Positions 47,001 through 54,756 of a DNA stretch of 64,000 bases are shown one piece after another. Below the pieces are notes generated by a model, which was not told the DNA's origin, ran no database searches, and was given only the letters and a program-made list of their open reading frames with translations. Position numbers and translations under genes: made by a program. The stretch is from Rhodococcus sp. KRD162 (GTDB lineage: Bacteria > Actinomycetota > Actinomycetes > Mycobacteriales > Mycobacteriaceae). The stretch lies in contig NZ_JABFAU010000013.1 of NCBI RefSeq assembly GCF_017168335.1, forward strand, positions 364,944-428,943, written 5' to 3'. The first letter of the stretch is position 1. Each line of letters begins with the position of its first letter.

Positions 47001-47216
47001 TCAGGACGTCTTGGGGCGACCTCGAAGATCGACGGAGAACAACGGGCCGAGCAGACAGACGTTGATCACCCCGGTCAGCACGAAGACACCGCCGATCACT
47101 CCCAGCACGATGCCCCCGACACCGCCGAGCACGACGGCGACCACGATCAGAGCGATTCCCACCACGATGCGCAGCGCGCGTCCGGCAGTACTGCGCATGA
47201 ATTCGACGAACGGCAT
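47001..47216 (-). CDS. DUF2892 / YgaP-type inner-membrane protein
   Basis: A 71-residue protein with two membrane segments (ALRIVVGIALIVVAVVLGGVG and GIVLGVIGGVFVLTGVINVC), ending in the family stretch NVCLLGPLF with one cysteine. YgaP-like membrane domains often accompany rhodaneses and sulfide genes. It is a single gene convergent to the lipoprotein and divergent from the sigma factor gene. Confidence 0.8.
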   Translation of the reverse strand: MPFVEFMRSTAGRALRIVVGIALIVVAVVLGGVGGIVLGVIGGVFVLTGVINVCLLGPLFSVDLRGRPKTS

Positions 47217-47249
47217 GATGATTCCAGTTCTATAGAGGGACTTTCACTG

Positions 47250-48134
47250 TTGGACGGGCGAGAACGCCGAAGTGGACCAATCCGCGGCTTCTCGTGCGAA
47301 CAGCCCAGCCCCGACCTCGACAGCGCGGCATACGACGAGCGCTTCGCGCGCGATCTGATCGACCAGGGCACGACTCTTCGTCGCTTTGCAGCCGCGATGA
47401 CACGATCACCGGCCGATACCGACGATCTGGTGCAGGACGTCCTCGAACGCGCGTGGCGCAACCGGAGAACGTTTCGATCCGAATCGGCGCTCACGACGTG
47501 GCTCTACCGGATCACGATCAATCGTGCCCGCGATGTGGCTGCACGCGCGGAGACTCAGCGCACCGAACCATCGGGCACGGGCGACATCGATGTACCGATC
47601 AGCGACCTCGAGCATCCCGAGACGGTGGCGCAGGCGCTCAGCGATCGGTCCACGGTGCGAGCGGCGCTGGCGACGTTGACCGTCGAGGATCGTATGGTCC
47701 TGGCACTGCACGACGGCGAGGGCTGGACGGCGACACAGATCGGTGCGGTCGGCGCGCTCACCACCGCAGCGGTGTACAAGCGCATCCACCGTGCACGGGT
47801 GAAGCTGCTACGCGCCCTCGACGACGGTCCCACACACCCTCAAAACGACTCCCAGGCGTGCCGGAGCACACTCGCCGCGGCATCGGACTACCTGGACGGG
47901 CGTCTCGATGTCGACGCGTCGGCCCGCATCGATACGCACCTGCGACAGTGTCGCCGGTGCCCACCCATCGCACAGGCCCTGATCGGTATCAAGACCGCAC
48001 TCGGCCTGCGGCCGTGGACCAGCGCGGTACCCGAACAGTTCGTCTACGACGTCGCACATTTGGGCGGACCCCCGGCAGTCGCCGCCCGCCGCGATGACCG
48101 ATCACCCCGATACCAAGAAACTGATACCCCATAG
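47250..48134 (+). CDS. ECF sigma factor with C-terminal anti-sigma-type zinc finger
   Basis: A 294-residue fusion. Region 2 (about 42-108; DTDDLVQDVLERAWRNR and TTWLYRITINRARD) and region 4 (about 133-192; DGEGWTATQIGAVGALTTAAVYKRIHRARVKLL) form a normal ECF sigma factor. A zf-HC2-type segment follows with Cys204, His230, Cys234 and Cys237 (HLRQCRRC), the pattern of ZAS anti-sigma proteins. The start appears to be TTG 47250 with AGAGGGA upstream. No separate anti-sigma gene follows, so control may be built in. Operator 3 lies in its last codons. Confidence 0.8.
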   Translation: MDGRERRSGPIRGFSCEQPSPDLDSAAYDERFARDLIDQGTTLRRFAAAMTRSPADTDDLVQDVLERAWRNRRTFRSESALTTWLYRITINRARDVAARAETQRTEPSGTGDIDVPISDLEHPETVAQALSDRSTVRAALATLTVEDRMVLALHDGEGWTATQIGAVGALTTAAVYKRIHRARVKLLRALDDGPTHPQNDSQACRSTLAAASDYLDGRLDVDASARIDTHLRQCRRCPPIAQALIGIKTALGLRPWTSAVPEQFVYDVAHLGGPPAVAARRDDRSPRYQETDTP

Positions 48135-48138
48135 GGTA
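48125..48138. promoter_or_regulatory. CsoR/CstR-type operator 3
   Basis: TACCCCATAGGGTA, 35 bases before the start of the cysteine-rich small protein and overlapping the end of the sigma factor gene. Confidence 0.72.
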
Positions 48139-48173
48139 TATTCGGAGTAATTCGTCGACCGAGGGAGAGACTC

Positions 48174-48341
48174 ATGTGCAGGGCTGTCAAGTGCAAGAAG
48201 TGCGGAAAAACGACGTGGGCGGGATGTGGGCAACACGTCGATCAGGTGATGCGGGGCGTTCCGGCGTCCAATCGCTGCAAAGGGCACGACGCCGATCCGA
48301 AGTCGCCGGGACTGTTCTCCCGCATGTTCTCCAGAAAGTAG
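48174..48341 (+). CDS. 55-residue cysteine-rich small protein
   Basis: A short gene starting ATG 48174 after a strong ribosome site (GAGGGAGAG). The product has Cys2, 7, 10, 18 and 35 with His21 and His38: MCRAVKCKKCGKTTWAGCGQ, then HVDQVMRGVPASNRCKGH and a basic tail. The CxxC and CxxH spacing resembles a zinc ribbon. It could bind a metal or act as a thiol reservoir. It sits under operator 3 and is followed by a perfect 14-bp terminator, so it is a self-contained transcription unit. Homologues of this small protein seem common in actinobacteria, without a known role. Confidence 0.82.
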   Translation: MCRAVKCKKCGKTTWAGCGQHVDQVMRGVPASNRCKGHDADPKSPGLFSRMFSRK

Positions 48342-48346
48342 CTCGC

Positions 48347-48381
48347 GGTCCGCAGCCCTGGTCCTGTCAGGGCTGCGGACC
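48347..48381 (+). terminator. strong hairpin terminator
   Basis: GGTCCGCAGCCCTG and its exact complement form a 14-bp stem around a 7-base loop, six bases after the cysteine-rich gene. A T-rich run (TCATTGTTCTT) follows. Confidence 0.85.
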
Positions 48382-48648
48382 GAGTCATTGTTCTTCGCGA
48401 TCTAGGTTGTCGCGGTCAGGGTCTTCGCGGTCTGGGTCTTCGTGGTCTCGCCCGTCACGACCACGACCACACTTGCCGTCGCCAGCAGCCGGGGGGGCTT
48501 CGTCGCGGGAGAATCGATGTCGCGCAGGCCCACTAACGCCGGTCCCCGGCACAGCCAGCCGTCTGGCGGGCAGCGGAGGGTGGTCGTGATCGACGTCTCC
48601 GTCCCCACCGTGGCCTTCGCCCCGCGGGGTGCGGGCGAGGTTGCTCGA
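48382..48648. other. stretch without a supported gene
   Basis: Short low-complexity direct repeats (GGTCTTCGCGGTCTGGGTCTTCG) lie near 48415-48450. Overlapping minus-strand frames are threonine- and proline-rich with no recognisable domain. I see no gene I can support. Confidence 0.4.
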
Positions 48649-49086
48649 TCAGCATCGCCCGTTCCCGGACGCATCGTCGATGCTCGGACCGACCCCGACA
48701 AAGGTCGACGATCGACGGTGCCGAGGGTCGACCCATACCGAGATGGTGGCACCGGTCATCAGTGCGCGGACGATCGACCGTTCTGCACGCACATCGCACC
48801 GGTACGTTCCGGCCCCGGGCACCGTCACTTCCAGTTCCACCTGTCGTGAATCGATGTCGAATCCCAGGACCACTGCCCACCCTTCGACGATGTCGTCCTC
48901 TCGGTCCGCCGCCGTATCGCGGACCGGAGACACAGCTGCGGGATGCAGCGGTGTGCGTGCTGCGAACATCATCGCCAGCAGGAGGAGGACCGCGAACACA
49001 ACTACCACCGCGGGGGTCACCACTGTCCCAGAACCTGCCGACAAACGCGGAACGAGGAAGGTGAACACCAGGATCAGTGCGAGCAC
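48649..49086 (-). CDS. hypothetical membrane-anchored protein
   Basis: A 145-residue reading from GTG 49086: a long N-terminal hydrophobic stretch (LALILVFTFLVP and VVTPAVVVVFAVLLLLAMMF), then a beta-rich domain (VLGFDIDSRQVELEVTVPG; TGATISVWVDP). No family recognised. The codon just upstream is an in-frame TAG, and the frame before it is open back to GTG 49179 at the ctaD stop. It may thus be the larger piece of an interrupted 176-residue protein. Confidence 0.5.
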   Translation of the reverse strand: MLALILVFTFLVPRLSAGSGTVVTPAVVVVFAVLLLLAMMFAARTPLHPAAVSPVRDTAADREDDIVEGWAVVLGFDIDSRQVELEVTVPGAGTYRCDVRAERSIVRALMTGATISVWVDPRHRRSSTFVGVGPSIDDASGNGRC

Positions 49087-49179
49087 CTAGAACCCCAAGG
49101 CGACGGCGATCGCGTTCGACACCCGTCCCGGTACCAGGACAGCGGCACCTGTCGAGCGCAGTCTCCGCGTGCTCGTCAC
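49087..49179 (-). other. 30-codon reading frame coupled to ctaD
   Basis: GTG 49179 overlaps the ctaD stop as GTGA. The 30 codons ([20 protein letters not shown], then SNAIAVALGF) end at TAG 49087-49089, directly followed in the same frame by the GTG of the next gene. It is either a small coupled peptide or the 5' part of one split gene. Confidence 0.4.
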
Positions 49180-50948
49180 CGTCTCTCCTCTGAGGTCCCG
49201 CTGGCGGTGCCCTCTTCGACGCCGTCGACGATGATTTCGGAGGGGGCCCGCACGTCGGCGGTGTGGCCCGTCAGCCCGACGTGGGCTTCGGTGCGCATGC
49301 GTTCGACCATGTGAGGGTAGTGCAGCTCGAACGCGGGCCGCTCGGAGCGGATCCGGGGTAGTTCGGTGAAATTGTGGCGGGGCGGTGGGCAGGTGGTGGC
49401 CCATTCGAGAGCGTTGCCGTAGCCCCAGGGATCGTCGACGGTGGCGACCTCGCCGTATCGGTAGGACTTGAACACGTTCCACACGAACGGCAGCGTGGAC
49501 AGTCCGAGGATGAACGCTCCGATCGAGGAGATCAGGTTCAGGGTGGTGAATCCGTCGGAGGGCAGGTAGTCGGCGTAGCGGCGCGGCATCCCTTCGTTGC
49601 CGAGCCAGTGCTGGACCAGGAACGTCATGTGGAAGCCGACGAACGTCGTCCAGAAGTGCCACTTGCCGAGGCGTTCGTCGAGCATACGTCCGGTGATCTT
49701 GGGAAACCAGAAGTACACCCCGGCGTAGGTGGCGAAAACGATGGTCCCGAACAGCACGTAGTGGAAGTGCGCCACCACGAAGTAGGTGTCGGTGACGTGG
49801 AAATCGATCGGGGGGCTGGCCAACAGCACACCGGTCAGTCCGCCGAACAGGAACGTGATCAGAAATCCGATGCTGAACAGCATCGGGGTTTCCAAGGTCA
49901 CCTGCCCTCGCCACATGGTGCCGATCCAGTTGAACAACTTCACCCCGGTCGGCACGGCGATGAGGAAGGACATGAACGAAAAGAACGGCAGCAGAACAGC
50001 TCCGGTGGCGTACATGTGGTGCGCCCACACCGTGATCGAGAGCGCAGCGATGCCGAGGGTGGCGAAGATCAGACCCTTGTAGCCGAAGATGGGTTTGCGG
50101 CTGAAGACCGGGAAGATTTCGGAGACGATGCCGAAGAACGGGAGCGCGACGATGTAGACCTCGGGATGGCCGAAGAACCAGAACAGGTGCTGCCAGAGCA
50201 CCGCTCCCCCGGTCGCCGGGTCGAACACGTGACCACCGAAAAGCCGATCGAAGGCCAGCCCGGCCAACGCGGCCGCGAAGGTCGGGAACGCCAGCAGTAC
50301 CAGCACCGAGGTCACGAGCATGTTCCAGGTGAAGACCGGCATCCGGAACATCGTCATGCCGGGTGCGCGCAGGCACACCACGGTGGTGATGAAGTTGACC
50401 GCACCCAAGATCGTGCCCAAGCCGGACAGGATCAGGCCCAGTACCCACAGGTCGGCACCGACACCGGGGGAATGCAGTGCGCTCGTCAGTGGGGTGTAAG
50501 CGGTCCATCCGAAGTCCGCGGCACCTCCCGGGGTGATGAACCCGGCGAGCACGATCAGCGATCCGAACACGTACAGCCAGTACGCGAACGCGTTGAGCCG
50601 CGGGAACGCGACATCGGGTGCCCCGATCTGCAGCGGCAGAATGTAATTGGCGAATCCATATGCGACCGGGACTGCGTAGAGCAGCAGCATGATCGTGCCG
50701 TGCATGGTGAACAGCTGGTTGTACTGCTCGTTGGACAGGAACTGCAACCCCGGTACGGCGAGTTCGGTGCGCATGAGCAGCGCCATCAACCCGCCGATGA
50801 GGAACAATCCGAACGAGGTGACCAGATACATCTTGCCGATCGTCTTGTGATCGGTGGTGGTCACCAATTGGAACAGCGTCGAGCCCTTCGGCTCATGACG
50901 CATCGGATACGGCCTGGACGCCTCAGAGCGGGGAATCAGTGCGGTCAT
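49176..50948 (-). CDS. ctaD: cytochrome c oxidase subunit I (heme-copper oxidase), accessory copy
   Basis: A 590-residue subunit I with about twelve membrane helices. Heme a and copper B ligands are all present: [28 protein letters not shown] (His and cross-linked Tyr), WAHHMYATG and [10 protein letters not shown]. It ends in a charged tail of about 60 residues. No subunit II, III or heme-synthesis gene is next to it, so it likely borrows housekeeping partners. It is the fifth gene of the CstB-gntR-rhodanese-tauE-ctaD string, suggesting a terminal oxidase used during sulfide oxidation. I start at ATG 50948. Confidence 0.92.
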   Translation of the reverse strand: MTALIPRSEASRPYPMRHEPKGSTLFQLVTTTDHKTIGKMYLVTSFGLFLIGGLMALLMRTELAVPGLQFLSNEQYNQLFTMHGTIMLLLYAVPVAYGFANYILPLQIGAPDVAFPRLNAFAYWLYVFGSLIVLAGFITPGGAADFGWTAYTPLTSALHSPGVGADLWVLGLILSGLGTILGAVNFITTVVCLRAPGMTMFRMPVFTWNMLVTSVLVLLAFPTFAAALAGLAFDRLFGGHVFDPATGGAVLWQHLFWFFGHPEVYIVALPFFGIVSEIFPVFSRKPIFGYKGLIFATLGIAALSITVWAHHMYATGAVLLPFFSFMSFLIAVPTGVKLFNWIGTMWRGQVTLETPMLFSIGFLITFLFGGLTGVLLASPPIDFHVTDTYFVVAHFHYVLFGTIVFATYAGVYFWFPKITGRMLDERLGKWHFWTTFVGFHMTFLVQHWLGNEGMPRRYADYLPSDGFTTLNLISSIGAFILGLSTLPFVWNVFKSYRYGEVATVDDPWGYGNALEWATTCPPPRHNFTELPRIRSERPAFELHYPHMVERMRTEAHVGLTGHTADVRAPSEIIVDGVEEGTASGTSEERR

Positions 50949-51029
50949 CGAAGATCTCCTCGATCCAGGTGTGCGATGCGCCGCATTGGCGTGCGCAGAA
51001 TTAGCCTCTGTGATGCACAACGATGTGCG

Positions 51030-51872
51030 TTACAGGGCTATGGAGGCTTGGACAGTGACGTAGACGGCCACGACGAGCAACAGAGCTGCGAAGCTACGGG
51101 TGAGCGTGGTGGCAGAGACTCTGTCGCTGATGACTTTTCCTGCGAACGAGCCTGCAATTGCCGCGAAGGTGAACGGTACGACGATCTCCCACGGGATGGT
51201 GGCACCCGTGCCGAGGCGTTCGGTGAAGGCCCCCGCGCTGGTGATGGAGATGATCACCAGTGACGTTCCGACCGCGACGGGCATCGAATAGCCCAGTGCC
51301 AGAACCAGGGCGGGGACGATGAGGAATCCTCCGCCCACTCCCAGAAACCCGGTGAGGAAGCCGACAACGAGCGCGGCGGCGACCAGCTTGAATACCTGCG
51401 ACGTGGTGATCTTCACTTTCGTGGGCTTGGTGGCGACCGCGACGGCGCTCGGGCGTGTTCCCACGGTCTCGGCCGGGTTCGGTGTCGGTAGGTCGGCATC
51501 GTGTCCGCGCCGGGTGCGGCGCAACATCGCACCGGCGGCGACGATCATCAGTGCCGCGAACGCGAGCAGCAAGATTTGCGGGTCGACCGATCGGTTGAGG
51601 ATCGATCCACCGAAGGCGGTGACCGAGCCCAGAATTCCGAACACTGCCGCTGCCCGCCACCGCACGTGCCGTGCTCGCGCATGGCTGATGGCCGCGATGA
51701 TCGAGGTGATGCCGACGATGATCAGAGAGGTGCTCGTCGCCGATTGCGGTTCGACCGCGAGGAGATACACCAGTGCAGGAACAGTCAGTATCGATCCCCC
51801 ACCACCGAGTGCGCCGAGGGAGAGCCCGATGAGAATCCCTGCGGCAACTGCGATCGCGAGGGTGGCGACCAT
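51030..51872 (-). CDS. TauE/SafE-family sulfite or sulfur-anion exporter
   Basis: A 280-residue membrane protein with eight predicted segments and two repeats of the TauE/SafE domain (GLSLGALGGGGSILTVPALVYL near 16 and GFLTGFLGVGGGFLIVPALVL near 168). Such proteins export sulfite, sulfoacetate or thiosulfate-like anions. It starts one base after the rhodanese stop and fits removal of sulfite made by the CstB-like enzyme. Confidence 0.87.
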   Translation of the reverse strand: MVATLAIAVAAGILIGLSLGALGGGGSILTVPALVYLLAVEPQSATSTSLIIVGITSIIAAISHARARHVRWRAAAVFGILGSVTAFGGSILNRSVDPQILLLAFAALMIVAAGAMLRRTRRGHDADLPTPNPAETVGTRPSAVAVATKPTKVKITTSQVFKLVAAALVVGFLTGFLGVGGGFLIVPALVLALGYSMPVAVGTSLVIISITSAGAFTERLGTGATIPWEIVVPFTFAAIAGSFAGKVISDRVSATTLTRSFAALLLVVAVYVTVQASIAL

Positions 51873-51873
51873 G

Positions 51874-52212
51874 TCAGATCACTGCGCCGGGGGTGCCGTC
51901 ATCACGGACCACAGGATGGCCGTCTTCGTGCCACGCTTTCATTCCGCCCGACAGATTGTGCGCTGTGCGACCGGCATCGGTGAGGGCCGCGACAGCTTTG
52001 CTCGACCGAGCGCCCGAGCGGCACACCACGACCAATTTCTGCTCAGGAGGGTAGGCAGCAGGATCGAGATCGCCGAGGCGTACATGGACGGCGTCCGGGG
52101 CGTGGCCGGCTGCCCATTCGTCGTCCTCGCGGACATCGATCAGGATGGCTCCCGATTCGGCGATCAGTGCGTGTGCGGCGGCCGGATCGGCTTCCGGTGG
52201 TGCTCCAGTCAT
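51874..52212 (-). CDS. single-domain rhodanese
   Basis: A 112-residue sulfurtransferase. The N-terminal ILIDVREDDEWAAGHAPDAVHV is typical, and the active-site loop CRSGARS starts at Cys64. It moves sulfane sulfur between thiols, giving thiosulfate or persulfide. It is operon-linked to TauE, GntR and CstB-like genes. Confidence 0.9.
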   Translation of the reverse strand: MTGAPPEADPAAAHALIAESGAILIDVREDDEWAAGHAPDAVHVRLGDLDPAAYPPEQKLVVVCRSGARSSKAVAALTDAGRTAHNLSGGMKAWHEDGHPVVRDDGTPGAVI

Positions 52213-52240
52213 GAAGAACGCTCCTTGGATCAGTGGGTGC

Positions 52241-53029
52241 TCAGAGGGCGTGCAGCGGCGTGGCCGGCACGAAGCGATAACCGTCGCTCGGTGAGAACGT
52301 GGCCGAGACGGTGAACCGATCTCCTCGAATCACTGTGTGCCGCAACTCCACCGGCCGGGAATTCATGCAACCCAAGCGGCGGATCGACAGCGCGGCGGTC
52401 TTCGAGTCGAGTTCGAGTGCTGCCGCATCCTCCGGATCCGGGACGACGGCAGTGACGTCCTCGCGGCCACCGGTCAGGCGGATTCCGCAGCGTTGCTCGA
52501 GCTCGATGTACAGAGCCGTGTGAGTGAAGTCCGCATCCAGGAGGTCGCGTGCCAGATCCCCCGGCAACCAGGCATGGTCGAGCGCCAACGGCATGGTCCC
52601 TGCCATACGGATGCGCTCCAGGTAGAGCAGCGGAGCCTTGGGACCGACCTGCAAGGTGGCGGCCACCGCGGGGTCGGTCCGCAGTTCGAGTGCACGCACC
52701 ACGCTGTGCTGAGCCACTCCCGTGGCTTCCACGGCAGCGAAGAGACTGTAGAGCGCACCGAGCGGTTGCTCGATCACCGGCGGAGCCGCCAACCGAGAAG
52801 GCCGGCCACGCTCTGCAATCAAGATGCCTTCGTTCCGCAGGTGTCGCAGGGCCTCGCGGGTGGTGTGACGGCTCACGCCGTAGCTCGTCGTCAACGCATG
52901 CTCGCCCGGGAACTCGGAGCCGGCGAATTCGTCGTCACCGATTCGGCGGACCAGATCGGCATGCAGTTGCGCCCACAGCGGCATCGCACTGGAGCGGTCG
53001 AGCGCGGCACTGCGATCGGGTTCAACCAT
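52241..53029 (-). CDS. GntR-family regulator with UTRA domain
   Basis: A 262-residue HutC-type regulator. The winged helix (FPGEHALTTSYGVSRHTTREALRHLRNEGIL, about 40-70) is followed by the UTRA effector domain (about 95-250). I start at ATG 53029. It is the second gene of the sulfide operon and the probable regulator of it and of SQR, through the palindrome ATGTACGTACAT in the divergent gap. The effector is unknown. Confidence 0.85.
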   Translation of the reverse strand: MVEPDRSAALDRSSAMPLWAQLHADLVRRIGDDEFAGSEFPGEHALTTSYGVSRHTTREALRHLRNEGILIAERGRPSRLAAPPVIEQPLGALYSLFAAVEATGVAQHSVVRALELRTDPAVAATLQVGPKAPLLYLERIRMAGTMPLALDHAWLPGDLARDLLDADFTHTALYIELEQRCGIRLTGGREDVTAVVPDPEDAAALELDSKTAALSIRRLGCMNSRPVELRHTVIRGDRFTVSATFSPSDGYRFVPATPLHAL

Positions 53030-53060
53030 CAAAGGCCCTCCTGTCGATCTGTGTATTCGA

Positions 53061-54455
53061 TCAGACTGTTTCGAGGTTGTGCTCGGCCCAGGCGGCGTAG
53101 CTGCCCTCGAGTTCGATAACTCGGTAGCCGGCGCGGCGCAATGCGCTGGCTGCGACCGCGTTACGGACGCCGCTCTGGCAGTAGGTCACGATCGGACCGC
53201 CCGTGGGCAGTCCATCGAGGTTCCACAGCAATCGGCCACCGCTGAGTTGTTCGGAACCAGGTATGTGGCCGTCGGCATGTTCGGTCTTGTTGCGCACGTC
53301 CAGCACCATTGCCGGGTCGAACGAATCCAGCTCGTCCGCACCGATCGTCTCGGGTGTCGTCATGGGGAGTCCTCGTAGACTTGTGATGTACCCGGTCACC
53401 GTATCGATGCCGACCCGCAGCAGGTGATCACGTAGCTCGTCGGCGACGGCGTGGTCCTCGGCGAGCACCACCAGTGGAGTGTCCTCGCGCTCGGGGTCGT
53501 AGACCCAGGCACCGAACGAGGCTGCCTTGCCGATGCCGGGAATGTTGAGCGCTCCGGGGACAGCGCCGGCGTGCACCTCGTCTTGGCCGCGGGTGTCGAG
53601 GAGGACGACCTCGTCGGAATCGAGGGCGCGTGCCAATTCGGTGGAGTCGTACTCGTGCAAGGGAGAGAGTGGCCCGAGAACGACCGGGCCCTGCTTGTTC
53701 TGACGCTTCATCCGGCCGAAGTAGGCGTGTGCATCCGGTTGGCCGTCGAGCATCTCATCGACGAAGCCCTGCTCGTCGTCGCGCTCGACATACCCGGCCC
53801 ACCAAGCGAAACGGCGTTCGTAGCCGACGCTGGTCGACGGGAGCGCGCCGAGAGCTTTTCCGCAGGCGCTGCCCGAACCGTGACCCGGGAAGACCTGGAT
53901 ATAATCCGGCTGCGTGACAAATGACCGCTTGAGACTGCGGAAAATCTGTTTGGCCCCCTCGAAACGGGTGTCGACACCGTCGGCAGCTTCGTCGAGTAGG
54001 TCCGGGCGGCCGAGATCGCCGGCAAAAACGAAGTCGCCCGTCAACATGTATCCCGGAGAATCGGCGAAGGCACCGTCGGTCACCAGGAACGAGAGGTGCT
54101 CCGGGGTGTGACCGGGCGTGTGAACGGCTTGCACGGTGATGTTGCCCAGAGCCAGCGTGTCGCCGTCGTGGAGGCGTTCGGCATCGAAGCCGTACTGCCA
54201 GTCGTCGCCGCCCTCTCCTGAGACGTAGGTGGTCGCGCCGGTGGCCTCGGCCAGCTCGCGGGTGCCGGACAGGTAGTCGGCATGGATGTGGGTCTCGGTC
54301 ACGGCGGTGATGGTCATGCCATGCCGATCGGCCAGGTCCAGGTACACACCGATGTCGCGGCGGGCGTCGACCACCACTGCCTCTCCCTTGGCCTGGCAGC
54401 CGATGAAGTATCCGGCTTGGGCGAGGTCTTCGTCGTAGATGCGTTCGAGAAGCAT
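53061..54455 (-). CDS. CstB-like persulfide dioxygenase-rhodanese fusion
   Basis: A 464-residue enzyme in three parts. Residues 1-250 are a metallo-beta-lactamase persulfide dioxygenase with iron ligands His56, His58 and Asp60 (THIHADYLSGT), His116 in HTPGHTPEH and an Asp in TGDFVFAGDLGRPD near 140. Residues about 265-350 are a rhodanese-like domain lacking an active Cys. Residues about 360-464 are an active rhodanese with Cys426 in CQSGVRN. This is the architecture of Staphylococcus CstB, which turns persulfides into thiosulfate or sulfite. It is divergent from the SQR gene. Confidence 0.9.
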   Translation of the reverse strand: MLLERIYDEDLAQAGYFIGCQAKGEAVVVDARRDIGVYLDLADRHGMTITAVTETHIHADYLSGTRELAEATGATTYVSGEGGDDWQYGFDAERLHDGDTLALGNITVQAVHTPGHTPEHLSFLVTDGAFADSPGYMLTGDFVFAGDLGRPDLLDEAADGVDTRFEGAKQIFRSLKRSFVTQPDYIQVFPGHGSGSACGKALGALPSTSVGYERRFAWWAGYVERDDEQGFVDEMLDGQPDAHAYFGRMKRQNKQGPVVLGPLSPLHEYDSTELARALDSDEVVLLDTRGQDEVHAGAVPGALNIPGIGKAASFGAWVYDPEREDTPLVVLAEDHAVADELRDHLLRVGIDTVTGYITSLRGLPMTTPETIGADELDSFDPAMVLDVRNKTEHADGHIPGSEQLSGGRLLWNLDGLPTGGPIVTYCQSGVRNAVAASALRRAGYRVIELEGSYAAWAEHNLETV

Positions 54456-54649
54456 TCAAATCTCCTTGTCGATCGTGGCGGCGTTCGTGCAGATGAAGAA
54501 GTAGTCCCACCCGGCGGGGGTGTGTTCAACAGGTTCGGCACGCACTGCAAGGGTCGTCGACCAACACGTCTGTCTCTGCCGGGACGGGGGAAGAAAATTC
54601 GACCGACCCGAGTGTGGCGTTCGTCGCGATCGGCGACTAGCCTCCTTAA

Positions 54650-54661
54650 ATGTACGTACAT
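54650..54661. promoter_or_regulatory. palindrome between CstB-like gene and SQR
   Basis: ATGTACGTACAT is a perfect 12-base palindrome, followed by a further CGTAC half-site. It lies in the 301-base gap between the divergent persulfide dioxygenase and SQR genes, about 95 bases from the SQR start, and is a candidate operator for the GntR regulator. The rest of the gap shows no gene. Confidence 0.55.
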
Positions 54662-54756
54662 CCGTACGAACAATCAAGAAGGGGCGATATTCCCCGCCCA
54701 CGCCAGCCGAATCGAGACCGCGCTTACCGAGCTCGTGTCACGAACAGGAGGACCAC

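Noticed and set aside
48402-48752. 116-codon minus-strand frame after the hypothetical membrane protein
   Set aside because: Threonine-rich and overlapping other frames. I considered it as a frameshifted continuation of the upstream gene, but no domain supports it.
49374-51263. 629-codon open frame on the plus strand
   Set aside because: Antisense to the oxidase subunit I gene; highly charged and repetitive composition without any family likeness.
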